A stretch of 64,000 bases of DNA, from assembly GCA_010279815.1 (NCBI GenBank), contig QEOQ01000207.1:1672038-1736037 (forward strand), in the 5' to 3' direction. The DNA comes from Brachionus plicatilis (lineage: Eukaryota > Rotifera > Eurotatoria > Ploima > Brachionidae). A program made the position numbers and the translations under genes. The notes beneath the pieces are model-generated. The model made no database searches. It was not told the DNA's origin and worked only from the letters and a program-made list of their open reading frames with translations. Every line of letters begins with the position of its first letter. Positions within the stretch are counted from its first letter, which is position 1. This document shows positions 11,601-21,665 of this stretch, one piece after another.

Positions 11601-14600
11601 AAATAAAAAATGTACTTGTTGTTTAATCGTTGGTGTTCTAAAATCAGCTAGTATTAATTTCAAATTTTGCCAAAGAGAATCTTAAAAATAAAAATTTAAA
11701 ACTAAAACAAAATTGGAAATTTTTACCATTCTCTATTTTGTTTTCCCTTAAAATTGATTTTAACTTTTTTAAAAGAATTGTGTCTCGAACTCGTTGATTA
11801 TTTTTATCACTAAATAAATAAATTTACTTTTTAAGTCTCTAAAAATTTATTTTTTGTTACCTCAATATTAAATGAAAAGGAATATTTAGAGTTTTAATTA
11901 GGCCCTCTGAATTGACCAAAAAGCATTGAATTTGCTGACTAATTTTATATTCATTATTATAAAGATTTCCATTTAGAGATAACATAAAATATCCTGGATA
12001 AATAAGTCTACAATTTTTTCCAACATTAAATGCTGCTACTCGGATCCCTTGCTGACATCCCCATATCTTAGATAATGGCTTAAATGATTTAATTAAAAAG
12101 GCAAAATAAAATACTTCCACTAAACCCCGTCTGGGCGCATAGATGATCAAATACAAAGCGTATCTGTTATTCAATTTTTCTTCACTTTCGTCATCTACGC
12201 AAATCCAGCCAATTTGTGCATCTCGATAACCTAAAAAAATAAATAAAACCTTTTTTTTTGAACAAAATTTCAATTTACCTTTAAATATTCGAATTGCAAT
12301 TCCTTTAGGAACATCAATTAACATGACTCTGCCAAAGCTATCAGTCGTGGCTGCTAGATTATTCGCAGGAGATATGATGATAGTTTCGCCGTTTCGGCGG
12401 AAGTCTTGCAGTCCTCTTCTTTGACCCAATGGAGTTGGTGGTTCTATTTTAGGTTTTGGTTTTGCGTTTGTTGTAGACTTTCCAAAACCCATCCATCCTC
12501 TTAACAAAAATTTCAATATACCTTAAAAAATTGGGTCTTGTAAAGCTGATGACCAGTGGTCATGAAATTTCATGACCAGGTGAGATTCATGACCAGGTGT
12601 GAAAAAAAATAAAAAAAAAGAAAAAATTTATGACCAGGTAAAAATTCATATGACCAGGTTGAAAATTTTTATAACCAATCAAATAACTTGAAAAAAAACT
12701 AATCAAAAATAGAATTTAGTTCTGCTTTTCTCGCGCTAAATTTTTTTTTTGGAAATTATTAGATTTTTGTTGAGCATTATTTTATTTTATGTAAAAAAAA
12801 TAATAATTTGATATAAAATGGATATATTAGCTGTTATTACAGCGGAAAATCTTAACCCAAATTTGAGCAAGCCAGAATTACCAAGAAATGAACATGTAAA
12901 AAATATTCTAACAAAAAAATAATGTGATTGTCTATATTTTTATTGATAATTTAATTCAAAAGACTAGAATTTAAACAATTGGACATTATTTTAAATAAAA
13001 ATTTCTAATTAAAAGTGTTTATATAATGACAAGATGATTTTTTATATGACCAGGTAAAATTTTTTATGACCAGTATATTTCACACCTGGTCATGAATCTC
13101 ACCTGGTCATGAAATTTCATGACCACTGGTCATCAGCTTTACAAGACCCAAAAAATTTTAGAAAATTTACTTTGCTGCGCTCATCAAAGAACTAGTGATT
13201 TTTCCAGCAACAGCTCTTACTTCGGTAAACATTGGTTGGGAAAGATCCTTATATTAAAAAATAGAAAAGAAAAAAAAGCTAAGGCAATTCTTACATCAAA
13301 AGCATAATAAATGGATACAAATGGAGATTTTCCGCAGGCAATATACCGATTATATAATGGCGGTATTGACTCAAATATCTCATTTGGTCCTCCAATCATA
13401 CTTGCAGCAAAAATTTGGTCAAATCTATTATCACTTGTTAACCCTTGAAAATAATTATTCAAAAAAATATTTAACTAAAAAAAACTAATTACCTGCACTA
13501 ACAAAATCTGTGAGCAACTCTTGACTATCAAATTTCCATTTTTTGTAATCTAAACTCATAGATGAGATGGATTCCATTATATCATTGTAATCACCAGGCA
13601 CTTAAAATGACACATTACAAAAAAATTCCAAAAATTGGTTTTAATTTTTACTTGTTGCTGCATATTTACGAGCAGCTCGTAGATAATGGTACAAATTTGC
13701 ACCATCAATACTGACCAAAATGTTATTTTCATATAAAATATCAATTTCTTCGGGCTTCATAAATTTAAAAGATTAAGTTTTCACCATTTTTTTATTTTTA
13801 TGAAATTTAGGACATAAGTGCAGAACAAAATGGTAAAAACCAAATTAAATTTTTCTAGAAGTAAAAAAAATTATCTTTGCACCTTTAAGAAATGTCTGAA
13901 AAGAATATGCAAATTTAACAAGAATTTTATTTAAGTCTAGCGCATTTTACAGATATTTTAGAATACTTTAATGAAAATTTTTTACTTCTAGAAAAAAATT
14001 TTTACTATTCAAACATTTTATTCTGTTCTTTTCAATAAAAAAATAATTACCTGAGATATCCATCCAGTGTATTTTGGATTTTCATAAGTTTTACATTTAA
14101 TTTTTAAAATTTTAGTATTGTGAAACATTTGAGTAATCAAAAGAGTTCCATTCTAGGAAAAAAATAATTTATTGAAAACAATTTTTTAACATAGAGATTC
14201 TTTTTCTGATTTTAGTTTCTGTTTAACTTCTAGAGTAAGTTTATCTTCAGGACCTAATTTTCGTTCGTAAGTTTTAAGCATTTTTTCCAATATACAAATA
14301 CAATCAGACTTTAGATCTTTGTAAACCTTCGAGTCTAATAGATTTTCTACATTATCAATTTTATTCACAAAACTTGATAGAATTCCTTTGCTTCTTGGCA
14401 CACTCATTTTTCTATTTTTTTCCACGGAAATATCTTCTAATTCTTGAGTAATAGTTTTTTTTAGCTTTTTTTCAGTTTTGTCTTTTTTATTTTTCTTTAA
14501 AACTTTAAAAACCGGATCATTATCTTTTATCGGATTATACCTCCCGAATTCGTTAGTCAAGCTATAGTACTTGTTAAAACTAGAGTCATTAAAGTCAGTG

Positions 14601-15358
14601 CTTATTATCTTGATATTTAAATTTTTCTGGTAGTTAGTCATTTTTAAATTTTAAATATATTTGTGAACAATAATTTTTTTTAACAAAATGATTTTCATTT
14701 TAGTATCTAATAGATACACAATTAAAATTTAGTTACTTCAGTGTACATACGGATATTTCCATTGTTAAATCCGACCAAAATACATGTCCAGTCCAGAATG
14801 CCTTCGCCAGAACTAAATAAAATAAAAGAACTATTAACTTTCTAATTTTATTTTATTTTCTTACATTCGTTGTGATGCTACTGGCAAGCAAAGAACTGAA
14901 GTAATAATTTCGCTATAGAAAATAGATTTCAAATTGAGTTAAGTTTAGAAATTATTTGGAAAAAATTTACTCCTCCAAATGGTAAAGATTTAATTTTGAA
15001 CTGATTGAAAATTTAACCTGATCTGTCATATCCCATTTTCCCATGCAAATAACTATGTTTTTATTTGATGATAAAACAACCAAGTTACCACAAGGAGAAA
15101 AGTTCACATGGAATTTATCAAACCAGTTTTCTTGTAATTTCGAATCGAAAATCTTTTTCGATTCTTGTATTCGATTTTTTGCCTCAGATTCGCTATCACT
15201 TAAATCTTAATAAATCTTTAGTCAAATTTTTAATAAACAAAAGTTTTAGAACCTTTTGTTGAGATTTTGTCTTTTTCTATACTCTCTTTCTGATTCAAAT
15301 ATTCAACAATCGTTTCCAAATCAGTTATCTTTCCGAAAGTGTTTAGGGAACAAGTCAT
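8657..15358 (-). CDS. RAB3GAP2: Rab3 GTPase-activating protein non-catalytic subunit
   Basis: RAB3GAP2 pairs with RAB3GAP1; the complex is a GAP for Rab3 and a GEF for Rab18, acting in exocytosis, ER structure and autophagy. The start is MTCSLNTFGKITDLE (human MACSIVQFCYFQDLQ). Further exons match in order: LDWTCILVGFNNGNIRMYTE (about 14810-14735), NGTLLITQ (about 14156-14050), EEIDILYENNILVSIDG (about 13760-13650), FDQIFAASMIGGPNEIFESI, then GWMGFGKS followed by DSFGRVMLIDVPKGIAIRIF and YRDAQIGWI (12511-12190). YAPRRGLVEV, FNVGKNCRLIYPGY and LNIPFHLIL follow to about 11857. C-terminal helical exons include LDKTGNLP-type and SVKPFSFFDTK segments, ending LDFLENPLFKL-stop at 8657. Introns are mostly about 50 bp. 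Three are expanded: one filled by a MITE (12533-13149), one by an inverted repeat (13.8-14.0 kb) and one by an unrelated ORF (14186-14641). A full exon-by-exon model of 11.8-10.2 kb was not resolved. Confidence 0.93.
12533..13149. mobile_element. 617 bp MITE in a RAB3GAP2 intron
   Basis: Perfect 72 bp terminal inverted repeats (12533-12604 and 13078-13149) begin GGGTCTTG. They are flanked by an exact 8 bp direct repeat, AAAAAATT (12525-12532 and 13150-13157), read as the target-site duplication. Each arm contains a perfect 22 bp palindrome of its own (left copy about 12558-12579). The motif ATGACCAGGT recurs at least seven times across both subterminal regions, in orientations that point inward from each end. 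The interior is AT-rich with no transposase. An 8 bp duplication plus GGG termini fits Merlin; an 8 bp duplication plus repeated subterminal motifs fits hAT. The family is undecided. The insertion lies wholly inside an intron whose donor and acceptor remain intact. Confidence 0.8.
13818..14032. repeat. Imperfect inverted repeat in a RAB3GAP2 intron
   Basis: An arm starting AGAACAAAATGG and running through TTTTTCTAGAAGTAAAAAA (13820-13873) recurs inverted at about 13975-14032. The arms are about 55 bp with several indels, and the central part has no ORF. It looks like an old MITE or foldback element that has lengthened this intron to about 290 bp. No target-site duplication was identified. Confidence 0.45.
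14186..14641 (-). CDS. Possible gene nested in a RAB3GAP2 intron
   Basis: A 151-codon ATG-initiated ORF on the same strand as RAB3GAP2. It lies entirely between the exon ending IRMYTE (donor near 14735) and the exon starting NGTLLITQ (acceptor near 14156), two exons that are contiguous in human RAB3GAP2. The product is hydrophilic and Lys/Glu-rich. It has a basic middle (KVLKKNKKDKTEKKLKK) and a probably helical C-terminal half (about 95-151: NVENLLDSKVYKDLK, LEKMLKTYERKLG, KLTLEVKQKLKSEKE). It has its own stop and no membrane segment, and I do not recognise the family. It could be an intronless nested gene or retrocopy, or an alternative 3' end of RAB3GAP2. Confidence 0.4.
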   Translation of the reverse strand: MTNYQKNLNIKIISTDFNDSSFNKYYSLTNEFGRYNPIKDNDPVFKVLKKNKKDKTEKKLKKTITQELEDISVEKNRKMSVPRSKGILSSFVNKIDNVENLLDSKVYKDLKSDCICILEKMLKTYERKLGPEDKLTLEVKQKLKSEKESLC

Positions 15359-15547
15359 CTTATTCTTATTCCTAAAATATTTTTTTATTCACTTTTGATT
15401 TAATTTACGTGCAAATAATGTCATTTTATGAAATTTAGTTGTTTATCTCAATGAACTAAAAGTGTTGTGCATTCATAAACTACGGAGATGCTGCATAATT
15501 GTCTTAGTTTTAAAATAAAGAAAACTTTTGCAAAAAATTTTATTAAA

Positions 15548-17681
15548 TTAATAAATGGATTCAGTAGTTAATTTTACCAATTTTAGTGCTCTAGCTAAAT
15601 TTGAAAAAATGCTTTCAATCTTTTCTTTTTCACATTTTAACGTTAACCATCCAATTGTTACATTAGAGGTGAATGAACTTCCAACTGGCTTAGAAATACA
15701 GACTTCAATTATGTTTCTATTGTTTAAAATTTTTTCCAGATCAATAGAAATGGAACTCAAAAATCTACTAGGTTCTGTGAGAAAATTATGACTGATACTG
15801 TACCATCTCGGATTCGAAGATTTGACCAGCAAGTCTGTTTCGTTTACCCCAATTCCAAGTGAAATTTTTGCAGCCTCATGAATTAAGTTAACATTTAGTG
15901 ATGAAAAAATCATAGACCATGTTTCAGATCCCCCTAAGCGCTGATTTATTTCAATAGGCATTAGAAAATTATCTTTCCCAATTAATTCTGGTTTGCATCT
16001 TGCTTCAAAGTGTAGACAAGCATTTTGGAAACCCAATTTTATTATCCAATTTTTCAACACTTTTTGTATTTCAAGATTTTGATTCCAAGATAAATTGATC
16101 GATGGACAGATACCACCTTTAAAAAAGTTCAAAAATAATTAATAAATTCATTATAATAGCTAGGATTAAAAAAGAAAAAAATACATGACAACTAAAACAA
16201 ATATATTTTTTAAAACTGAATATTAAAATAATTGAAAAAAAAATTTAGATTGAAATTAAATGATTTTTGACCAAATTTTTTACTTTTGAGGGTCTGACAT
16301 TATTTATTGATATATGACTGAATTTTTTGAATTTTTTTAAATAAGAACCAATATAAACTTCATTGATTGATTCCAATAGACCTACAAAATATTTTAAAAT
16401 TTTAATAAAAAATAATCTAAATAATTTATATCAAAAAGCTACAAAAAAAAATCGAAATTTTAGAAAAGATAAAAATTATGGACTCATTTTAATGTGATAA
16501 TGAAATTATTCGTCCATTTCTAGTTTTTAATAAACAAATATATTTTTATTTGAATAGTTAATATAAGATACATTATGACTAGAAAAAGGAGAAAATATTT
16601 TAAATCTTTTGACTTACATTAATCTATAAATTTATTTGATTCAAAACATAATTAAAAAAAAAACAAAATCAGAATTAAAAATAATTTATTTCTAGCTAAA
16701 AAGTTACCTCGTTCATTAAAAGATGGTTCTTGAGCTGGAAAATTATCAGAAATAGCCATAAATTTGACTTGGTTATCTTGAATAAGAATTTCAATATCAA
16801 TTTCAATACCTTTAATTAAATAGTTGAGTTAAAGGAATAAATTTTAATAAAATTTATATCTCGCCTTCATAAAATTCTTCAATTAACAAGTCGAGCTTTT
16901 GGTCTAAAATTAGACTTTTTTTCAAACAATCCATAAATTCCATTACATTATTGCATTTGTAAATAAAGTCTTTTCCAGAACCATTCGGGTTTTTGACAAT
17001 AAGAGGAAATTCAATTTTAGAATTTTTGAACAAAGGTAATGAGAAAAAATCATCTAATTTTCCATTTAGCTTGGTATATGGGTCTATTTCGTGGTTTTTG
17101 ATTAAAAAAAAATTCGGGAATGTGATTCCATTTTTTTCACAAAGTATTCTTAATTCATACTTGTTTTTTATCGTTTTTGCTAGCTCATACGGAATAGATG
17201 GTAAATTAAAGTGATTTGCCAGATACGAGGCAACCAAAATTGAGTAATCATCGTAGGTAAAAATAGCATTAAATTTGGAATGAATTTTTTTCTCATATTC
17301 AAGGACTCTCTTTAATGTTTCTTCAATATTGATTAAATTTTCGTGATCGGCATCTATCCAGTCATCAAAATAATTATGCGCCCATGTTTTTTCTTTACAT
17401 AAATAAACCATTCTTTTGAAATTTATATTTTTTAAACTTTTAACAACATGGTATCGCCCGATCGATCCACATCCTATAATCAGAATTATCTTATCTTTAA
17501 AATGTTGATAATCACTACCAAGAATAGTTTTATTTTGATGAAAGTAAACACTTTTTTTTTCCAAATTTATTAAATTACATTCAATCTTGGTATCGAACTC
17601 ACAGGCTTCGCTTATTATCCCAAAATGGTAATTAGAGCTGTAAAAATCAGAATTTTCCGAACCAAAATTTTCTATTTGCAT
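15548..17681 (-). CDS. Carnosine-synthase-like ATP-grasp ligase
   Basis: ATP-grasp enzymes join a carboxylate to an amine through an acyl-phosphate; carnosine synthase makes beta-alanyl-histidine. The real substrate here is unknown. Three exons, 17681-16865, 16809-16708 and 16116-15548, total 1488 nt (495 residues) in frame. The N-terminal part has a Rossmann-like segment (IILIIGCGSIGRYHVVKSL, about residue 65). The ATP-grasp core follows: IVKNPNGSGKDFIYK (nucleotide-binding lysine/glycine loop), LLIEEFYEG then IEIDIEI, and the metal-binding MPIEINQRLGGSE. EPSFNERGGICPSINL resembles the CARNS1 segment before the catalytic end. It is about half the length of vertebrate CARNS1, matching its C-terminal ATP-grasp half. 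The first intron needs a GC donor (16864-16863); the second is about 590 bp. The start lies 187 bp from a divergent R-SNARE gene. Confidence 0.78.
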
Positions 17682-17868
17682 TTTGGAGATTGTTTACTTT
17701 TTTTTGTTGATAAATCAAAATTAAATCATTTAAAAAAACGTGATTTAAAAACAATAAAAAAGAAAATCAAAAAATTAAGTCTAAAAAGCATTTCTAAGCA
17801 ACACATCAAATTCAATATTAGCAATAATAATTGAAAAATTATTAAACCATTTTTTTTGACTAGACTAA
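17682..17868. promoter_or_regulatory. Shared divergent promoter region
   Basis: Only 187 bp separate the start codons of the minus-strand ATP-grasp gene and the plus-strand R-SNARE gene, so both promoters must overlap here or lie inside the genes. The stretch is about 80% A/T and contains no recognisable element beyond A-rich tracts. The bidirectional role is inferred from geometry. Confidence 0.4.
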
Positions 17869-18504
17869 ATGCGAAAGAGATCAATAAGCGACCAATGCTT
17901 GGTGGACCGTGATATAAGCTTAAATTTTAGGCAAAATATTAAAAAATCAAAGTCAGAAGAACAATTAAAATTGTTTAAACATGGTCAAAATAATCAAGCT
18001 GACAGTAAAAGAAAGCAGATAATTAATTTTGTCAAGCCGACATCGATTTTTAGGATTAAAAAGAATAAAAATAACTACAAAAATCTTCCTGTTAAATTAA
18101 AGACTGTGAATGAGACTGGAGGCAAACAGAAAAATCAGCTAAGTCTGAAAAAAAAGTCAGTGGTTCTTCAGGCGGCTGCTCTTCTCCAAGTTGACAATTA
18201 TTCCGAACTGAATGAAAGAATAGAATTTCTTAAAGTATCGATGATGAATAATTTAAATAAGCTCTTAGAAAGAGACGTGAGCTTGATGGATCTTGAGCGA
18301 AAAGCAGACAATTTGACCGCTGACGCACTCAACTTAAAAATGACATCTAATAAGGTCAAGAAAATAAAAACTTATAAAAAATTTCGAAAAAAAATTTTAA
18401 TTTGTTTAATAGTTTTTATTGTCGTAGTTGGTTTATACTGTTGTTTTTTATTAGTGCTAAGTCTTAATAACCATGACATAAATGCAAAAAATGTATCGGA
18501 TTAA
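17869..18504 (+). CDS. VAMP/synaptobrevin-like R-SNARE
   Basis: R-SNAREs supply one helix to the four-helix bundle that fuses vesicles with target membranes. This 211-residue intronless ORF has a long basic, Ser/Lys-rich N-terminal region (1-95). A SNARE-like helix follows (about 108-165) with LNKLLERDVSLMDLERKADNL, which parallels the VAMP stretch VLERDQKLSELDDRADAL. The zero-layer arginine is R135. A basic linker and one hydrophobic helix (about 176-197), then a short tail, make it a tail-anchored protein as in VAMPs. It is about twice the length of VAMP2 and lacks a longin domain; the extended N-terminus is unusual. The family call is fairly secure, but the subtype and fusion step are unknown. 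Confidence 0.7.
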   Translation: MRKRSISDQCLVDRDISLNFRQNIKKSKSEEQLKLFKHGQNNQADSKRKQIINFVKPTSIFRIKKNKNNYKNLPVKLKTVNETGGKQKNQLSLKKKSVVLQAAALLQVDNYSELNERIEFLKVSMMNNLNKLLERDVSLMDLERKADNLTADALNLKMTSNKVKKIKTYKKFRKKILICLIVFIVVVGLYCCFLLVLSLNNHDINAKNVSD

Positions 18505-18587
18505 ATTAATTTTTTTATTTTAAATAATAAATTTTATATTAGAAATAAAAAGTACGCCATTTATAAATCAATTTAGAAAAATATTTT

Positions 18588-19581
18588 TCACTTATTCAGC
18601 TGCTTGGTTTTGTCAGTCAATGGCACATACATGACACCCATTAACTTTTTAGATTCAATTTTACCATCCATTAGTTTATCTATTTGAACAAATTCTTGAT
18701 TTCCACCTTCGGCACCTTTAAATTTCTAATTAAAATTAATTGAATAAAAAAGGTAAAAAATTACCGACTGGTAAAACCATTCTTCCATTTAATGCTAACT
18801 GATCTACAAGCTAAAATATTTTTCAAATTTCAAATTAAACAAATACCCTCATTTTTTTTTGTATAAGTAACCGTTTTTGGAATATCAGGCGCTGCTGCTC
18901 CAACATGAATTGCATCATAAGGTCCATTTTCATCATTACCTTGCCTCCCATCACCAACTTATTGAAATAATTGAGAAAAGTCAAAACAGAAATTCAATGT
19001 ACTACCAATTATCTTTATTTTTTCAGAAAAAAGTGCGTTTTCATTCCAGTTTTTGATACTTTCTATTGATTTTCTCACTAGCTCATCAATATGTTCGACA
19101 CCGATCACTTTTCCAGAGTCCCCAACCTTAATTTTATTTTAAATTTTTTCCACAATTATTTTCACAAGTAGGTACCATTACTGCCATACAAGCAGTCAAA
19201 TAGCCACTTCCTGAACCAACATCCAAAACTTTGGCTCCTTCGACTAATTTGTCACTCAAAGCTTCAAGGGCATAGGCATGCATATGCTAGATAGCAGTTA
19301 AAATGAAAATCAATAAACCATAGTATATTTAAATGGTCTTACCGGAGCAGAAATAGTGACATTAGAACCAATAAATTGTGGAGAATCATTATAAGGATTC
19401 CTCGGAGAAAAAAATGATCTATCGACAGCTAGCATTGCATTTTTTACTCTTTGGTTCGTTATAATGCCATTATCTATTCCATTTATGTTATTTAACTTTA
19501 ATTAATTTTTTTTTCATAGTACTTACTGCATAAATTGTTAATTAATTCGACTTGAGTTCTTCCTGAAGATCTCCAGGCCAT
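18588..19581 (-). CDS. PCMT1: Protein-L-isoaspartate(D-aspartate) O-methyltransferase
   Basis: PCMT1 uses S-adenosylmethionine to methylate isoaspartyl residues, starting their repair. The start [17 protein letters not shown] matches the vertebrate N-terminus. Seven exons are visible: 19581-19527, 19473-19343, 19286-19176, then four shorter ones (about 19126-19007, 18964-18871, 18812-18770, 18713-18588). Conserved blocks in order are [48 protein letters not shown], and the SAM-binding [64 protein letters not shown] and [12 protein letters not shown] complete the series. The last exon's frame requires the acceptor just before GTGCCGAAGG. It is convergent with the R-SNARE gene, with stops 83 bp apart. 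No lesion is seen. Confidence 0.94.
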
Positions 19582-20975
19582 TTTTACAAAAACTGGAAAA
19601 AAATTTTTATATTATCAAATTTTTTTTTCGAATAAAAATAATTAACATTTATTTGACTGATAGTTGAAAGATAAATTCAAAATTAAAATTAATTTGCTTT
19701 TGTACTAGCTTAATTAAAGAAAAAATTTTAATGCCAATTATATCAGCTAAAACTTTACTAAAATGAACTTTCAAATTCTGATAATGATTAAATTATTGAA
19801 AAATTGTATTCTATTTTTATTTTGTTAATTTATTAAAATTCTAGTAAATTTTAAGAAATCATTTAATTATAATAATGAAAAGCTATGACAAGTTTTAATC
19901 TGTACAAAAACAAAAAAAGAGAAACCTAAAAAAAAAAGGAATTTCCTTTTTTCTTCAAAGTTTCGAGCGGTCAAAAAAATTTGAATCATAAAAAATATTT
20001 GTGTAAGTATTCTTCTTTTTCTTTGATTCAAAAATGAAGGCAAAAAATTCCAAATTCAATTGAGACTCCACTTTCCATTCTAGAATTGAGAAAAGACAGT
20101 TTTTGAACGCCTTCCATCAGCTCAGTGACTTTTCTTTAGATCTTTGAATCATTTATAAAAAAAATTAGTATATAGTGTTTAGTAATCAAAAGTAGGTTTT
20201 TTAATTTCTCAAAAGCGTTGATTTTGATCTATATCCAATACTAACTAGCCCCAAGTTAAAAAAACTTATAGGTAAAATTGTTTTAATTTTTTTTATTTTT
20301 TTTTATTTTTTTAAAAAAATAAATATTTTTTTCTAATTTTATAAACAAGATAATCTATTTTAAAGATTTTTATTGCTTTTAAAAATTCTCTTAAATTTTG
20401 TCGATAAATTACTTGTATCTATGAGGTGCAAAATATTTAGGCATATTTTTCAAAAATTGAATTGTTTTACTCTCCAATTGTTGACCATGATTGAACTTAT
20501 GTTTCTAAATTGTTATTGAAAAAAAACAAAACTTCGACCAAGAGTTCTAGTTTTGTATTCGAAATTTTTTTTACTAATTTATTCAAGTATTTCAAAGGCC
20601 ATTTAAATTTAAAAATTTTGTATATTTGCTTTGTAAAATACAATTCAAAGATCATAATTAGTCTCATTTCAAATACCAAAATTAGATTTTTATTTAGTTT
20701 AAAACAAAAACTATTTTATTGTTTAATAAAAATTTTGCTTCTGAAGAATGCTAACAAGCGCCAAGAGGTACTCAGTACCAGATTAAATTCTAGCTTTACA
20801 AACCATTTAAAAATTGTTTTTTAAAAATGTTTTAAAGAGAGATTTTTTCTGAGAATGAACAAAACATCATTATTTATACTTTTGAACATATGAGATTATG
20901 TTAATTTTTTTTTAATTACCAATATTTAAAAAAAAATTTAAAATTTTTAAAACTCAATTAAATCATTTATTTTAG
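19582..20975. other. AT-rich intergenic region
   Basis: About 1.4 kb between the PCMT1 start and the first recognisable exon of the next plus-strand gene. It has long A/T runs, including T tracts at 20280-20335. ORFs overlapping on both strands at 20.5-20.8 kb are low-complexity Phe/Lys/Asn-rich and look like chance. The promoter of PCMT1 must lie at its left end, and a first exon of the following gene may be hidden here. Confidence 0.4.
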
Positions 20976-21665
20976 ATCTAAAAAATAAATTGATAAACGA
21001 CTTATTTTTAAAATCTAAGACTTTATGGACACAATTTGAGATCATGAATTCGGAAAATAGCGTTTGTTTAATTGAATCAACCGACAGTCTAAAAGTTTTT
21101 AACAGCTCGGACGTTAAACTTTTTGATACTAGCTTGAATGAAAAGAACGCAGACATTCAGAACGACCATTTAAAGCAAAATCAATTTGATCTCAACCAAA
21201 GTCCTGAGTCCGATATTGGTTCGAAAGATAAAAATTTCAAAAACGGAAAAATTAAATTCAAAAATGTCATTCAATTTAAAAAAGATGTTGTCATTAAAAA
21301 ATTGCTCAAAACCATAGATGTAATGAATCAAGAGCTTAGTAAGAATTTAGTAGCTAAAAATACCTGCTTTTTATTTTAACCAAAAGATAAACGCGATGAA
21401 TTGATTATGTCAATGGAAAAAGAAAACTTCTTTCTAACAGCTAATGATACTAAGAATCTATCCAAATTACCAAGTGTAAGATTACATTTTTAATATATCA
21501 CAACATTGAATAAGATTTTTTGCGTAAATTTTATTTTTTTCTCTTTTTAATTATCAATCTTTTTTAATTTCTCTTTTGAATTAGACATTACTTCAAATAA
21601 AAGAGCCTAATGGTCCAGTAGATGGCCAAACAGAAAAAAAAAACGGAAGCAAAATATTAAACTAG
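20976..21665 (+). CDS. Hypothetical acidic/coiled protein, three exons
   Basis: Exon 1 follows a good acceptor (TTTATTTTAG) at 20975; the first ATG inside it is at about 21044 (MNSENSVCLIESTD). It ends in VMNQEL at a GTAAGA donor near 21340. Exon 2 (NKRDELIMSMEKENFFLTAN...KLPS) ends at the GTAAGA donor near 21476. Exon 3 (TLLQIKEPNGPVDGQ...) ends at the TAG at 21663-21665. Phases agree across both junctions. The product is charged, with probable helices, and I do not recognise it. An alternative is that exon 3 is cut at CCA|GTAGAT and the chain continues into the coiled-coil exon at 23874, making one larger gene with a 2.2 kb intron. The sequence does not decide between these. Confidence 0.45.

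Noticed and set aside
20497..20824. Overlapping ORFs on both strands
   Set aside because: Low-complexity Phe/Lys/Asn/Leu readings of A/T-rich DNA; neither strand shows splice-consistent neighbours or family similarity.
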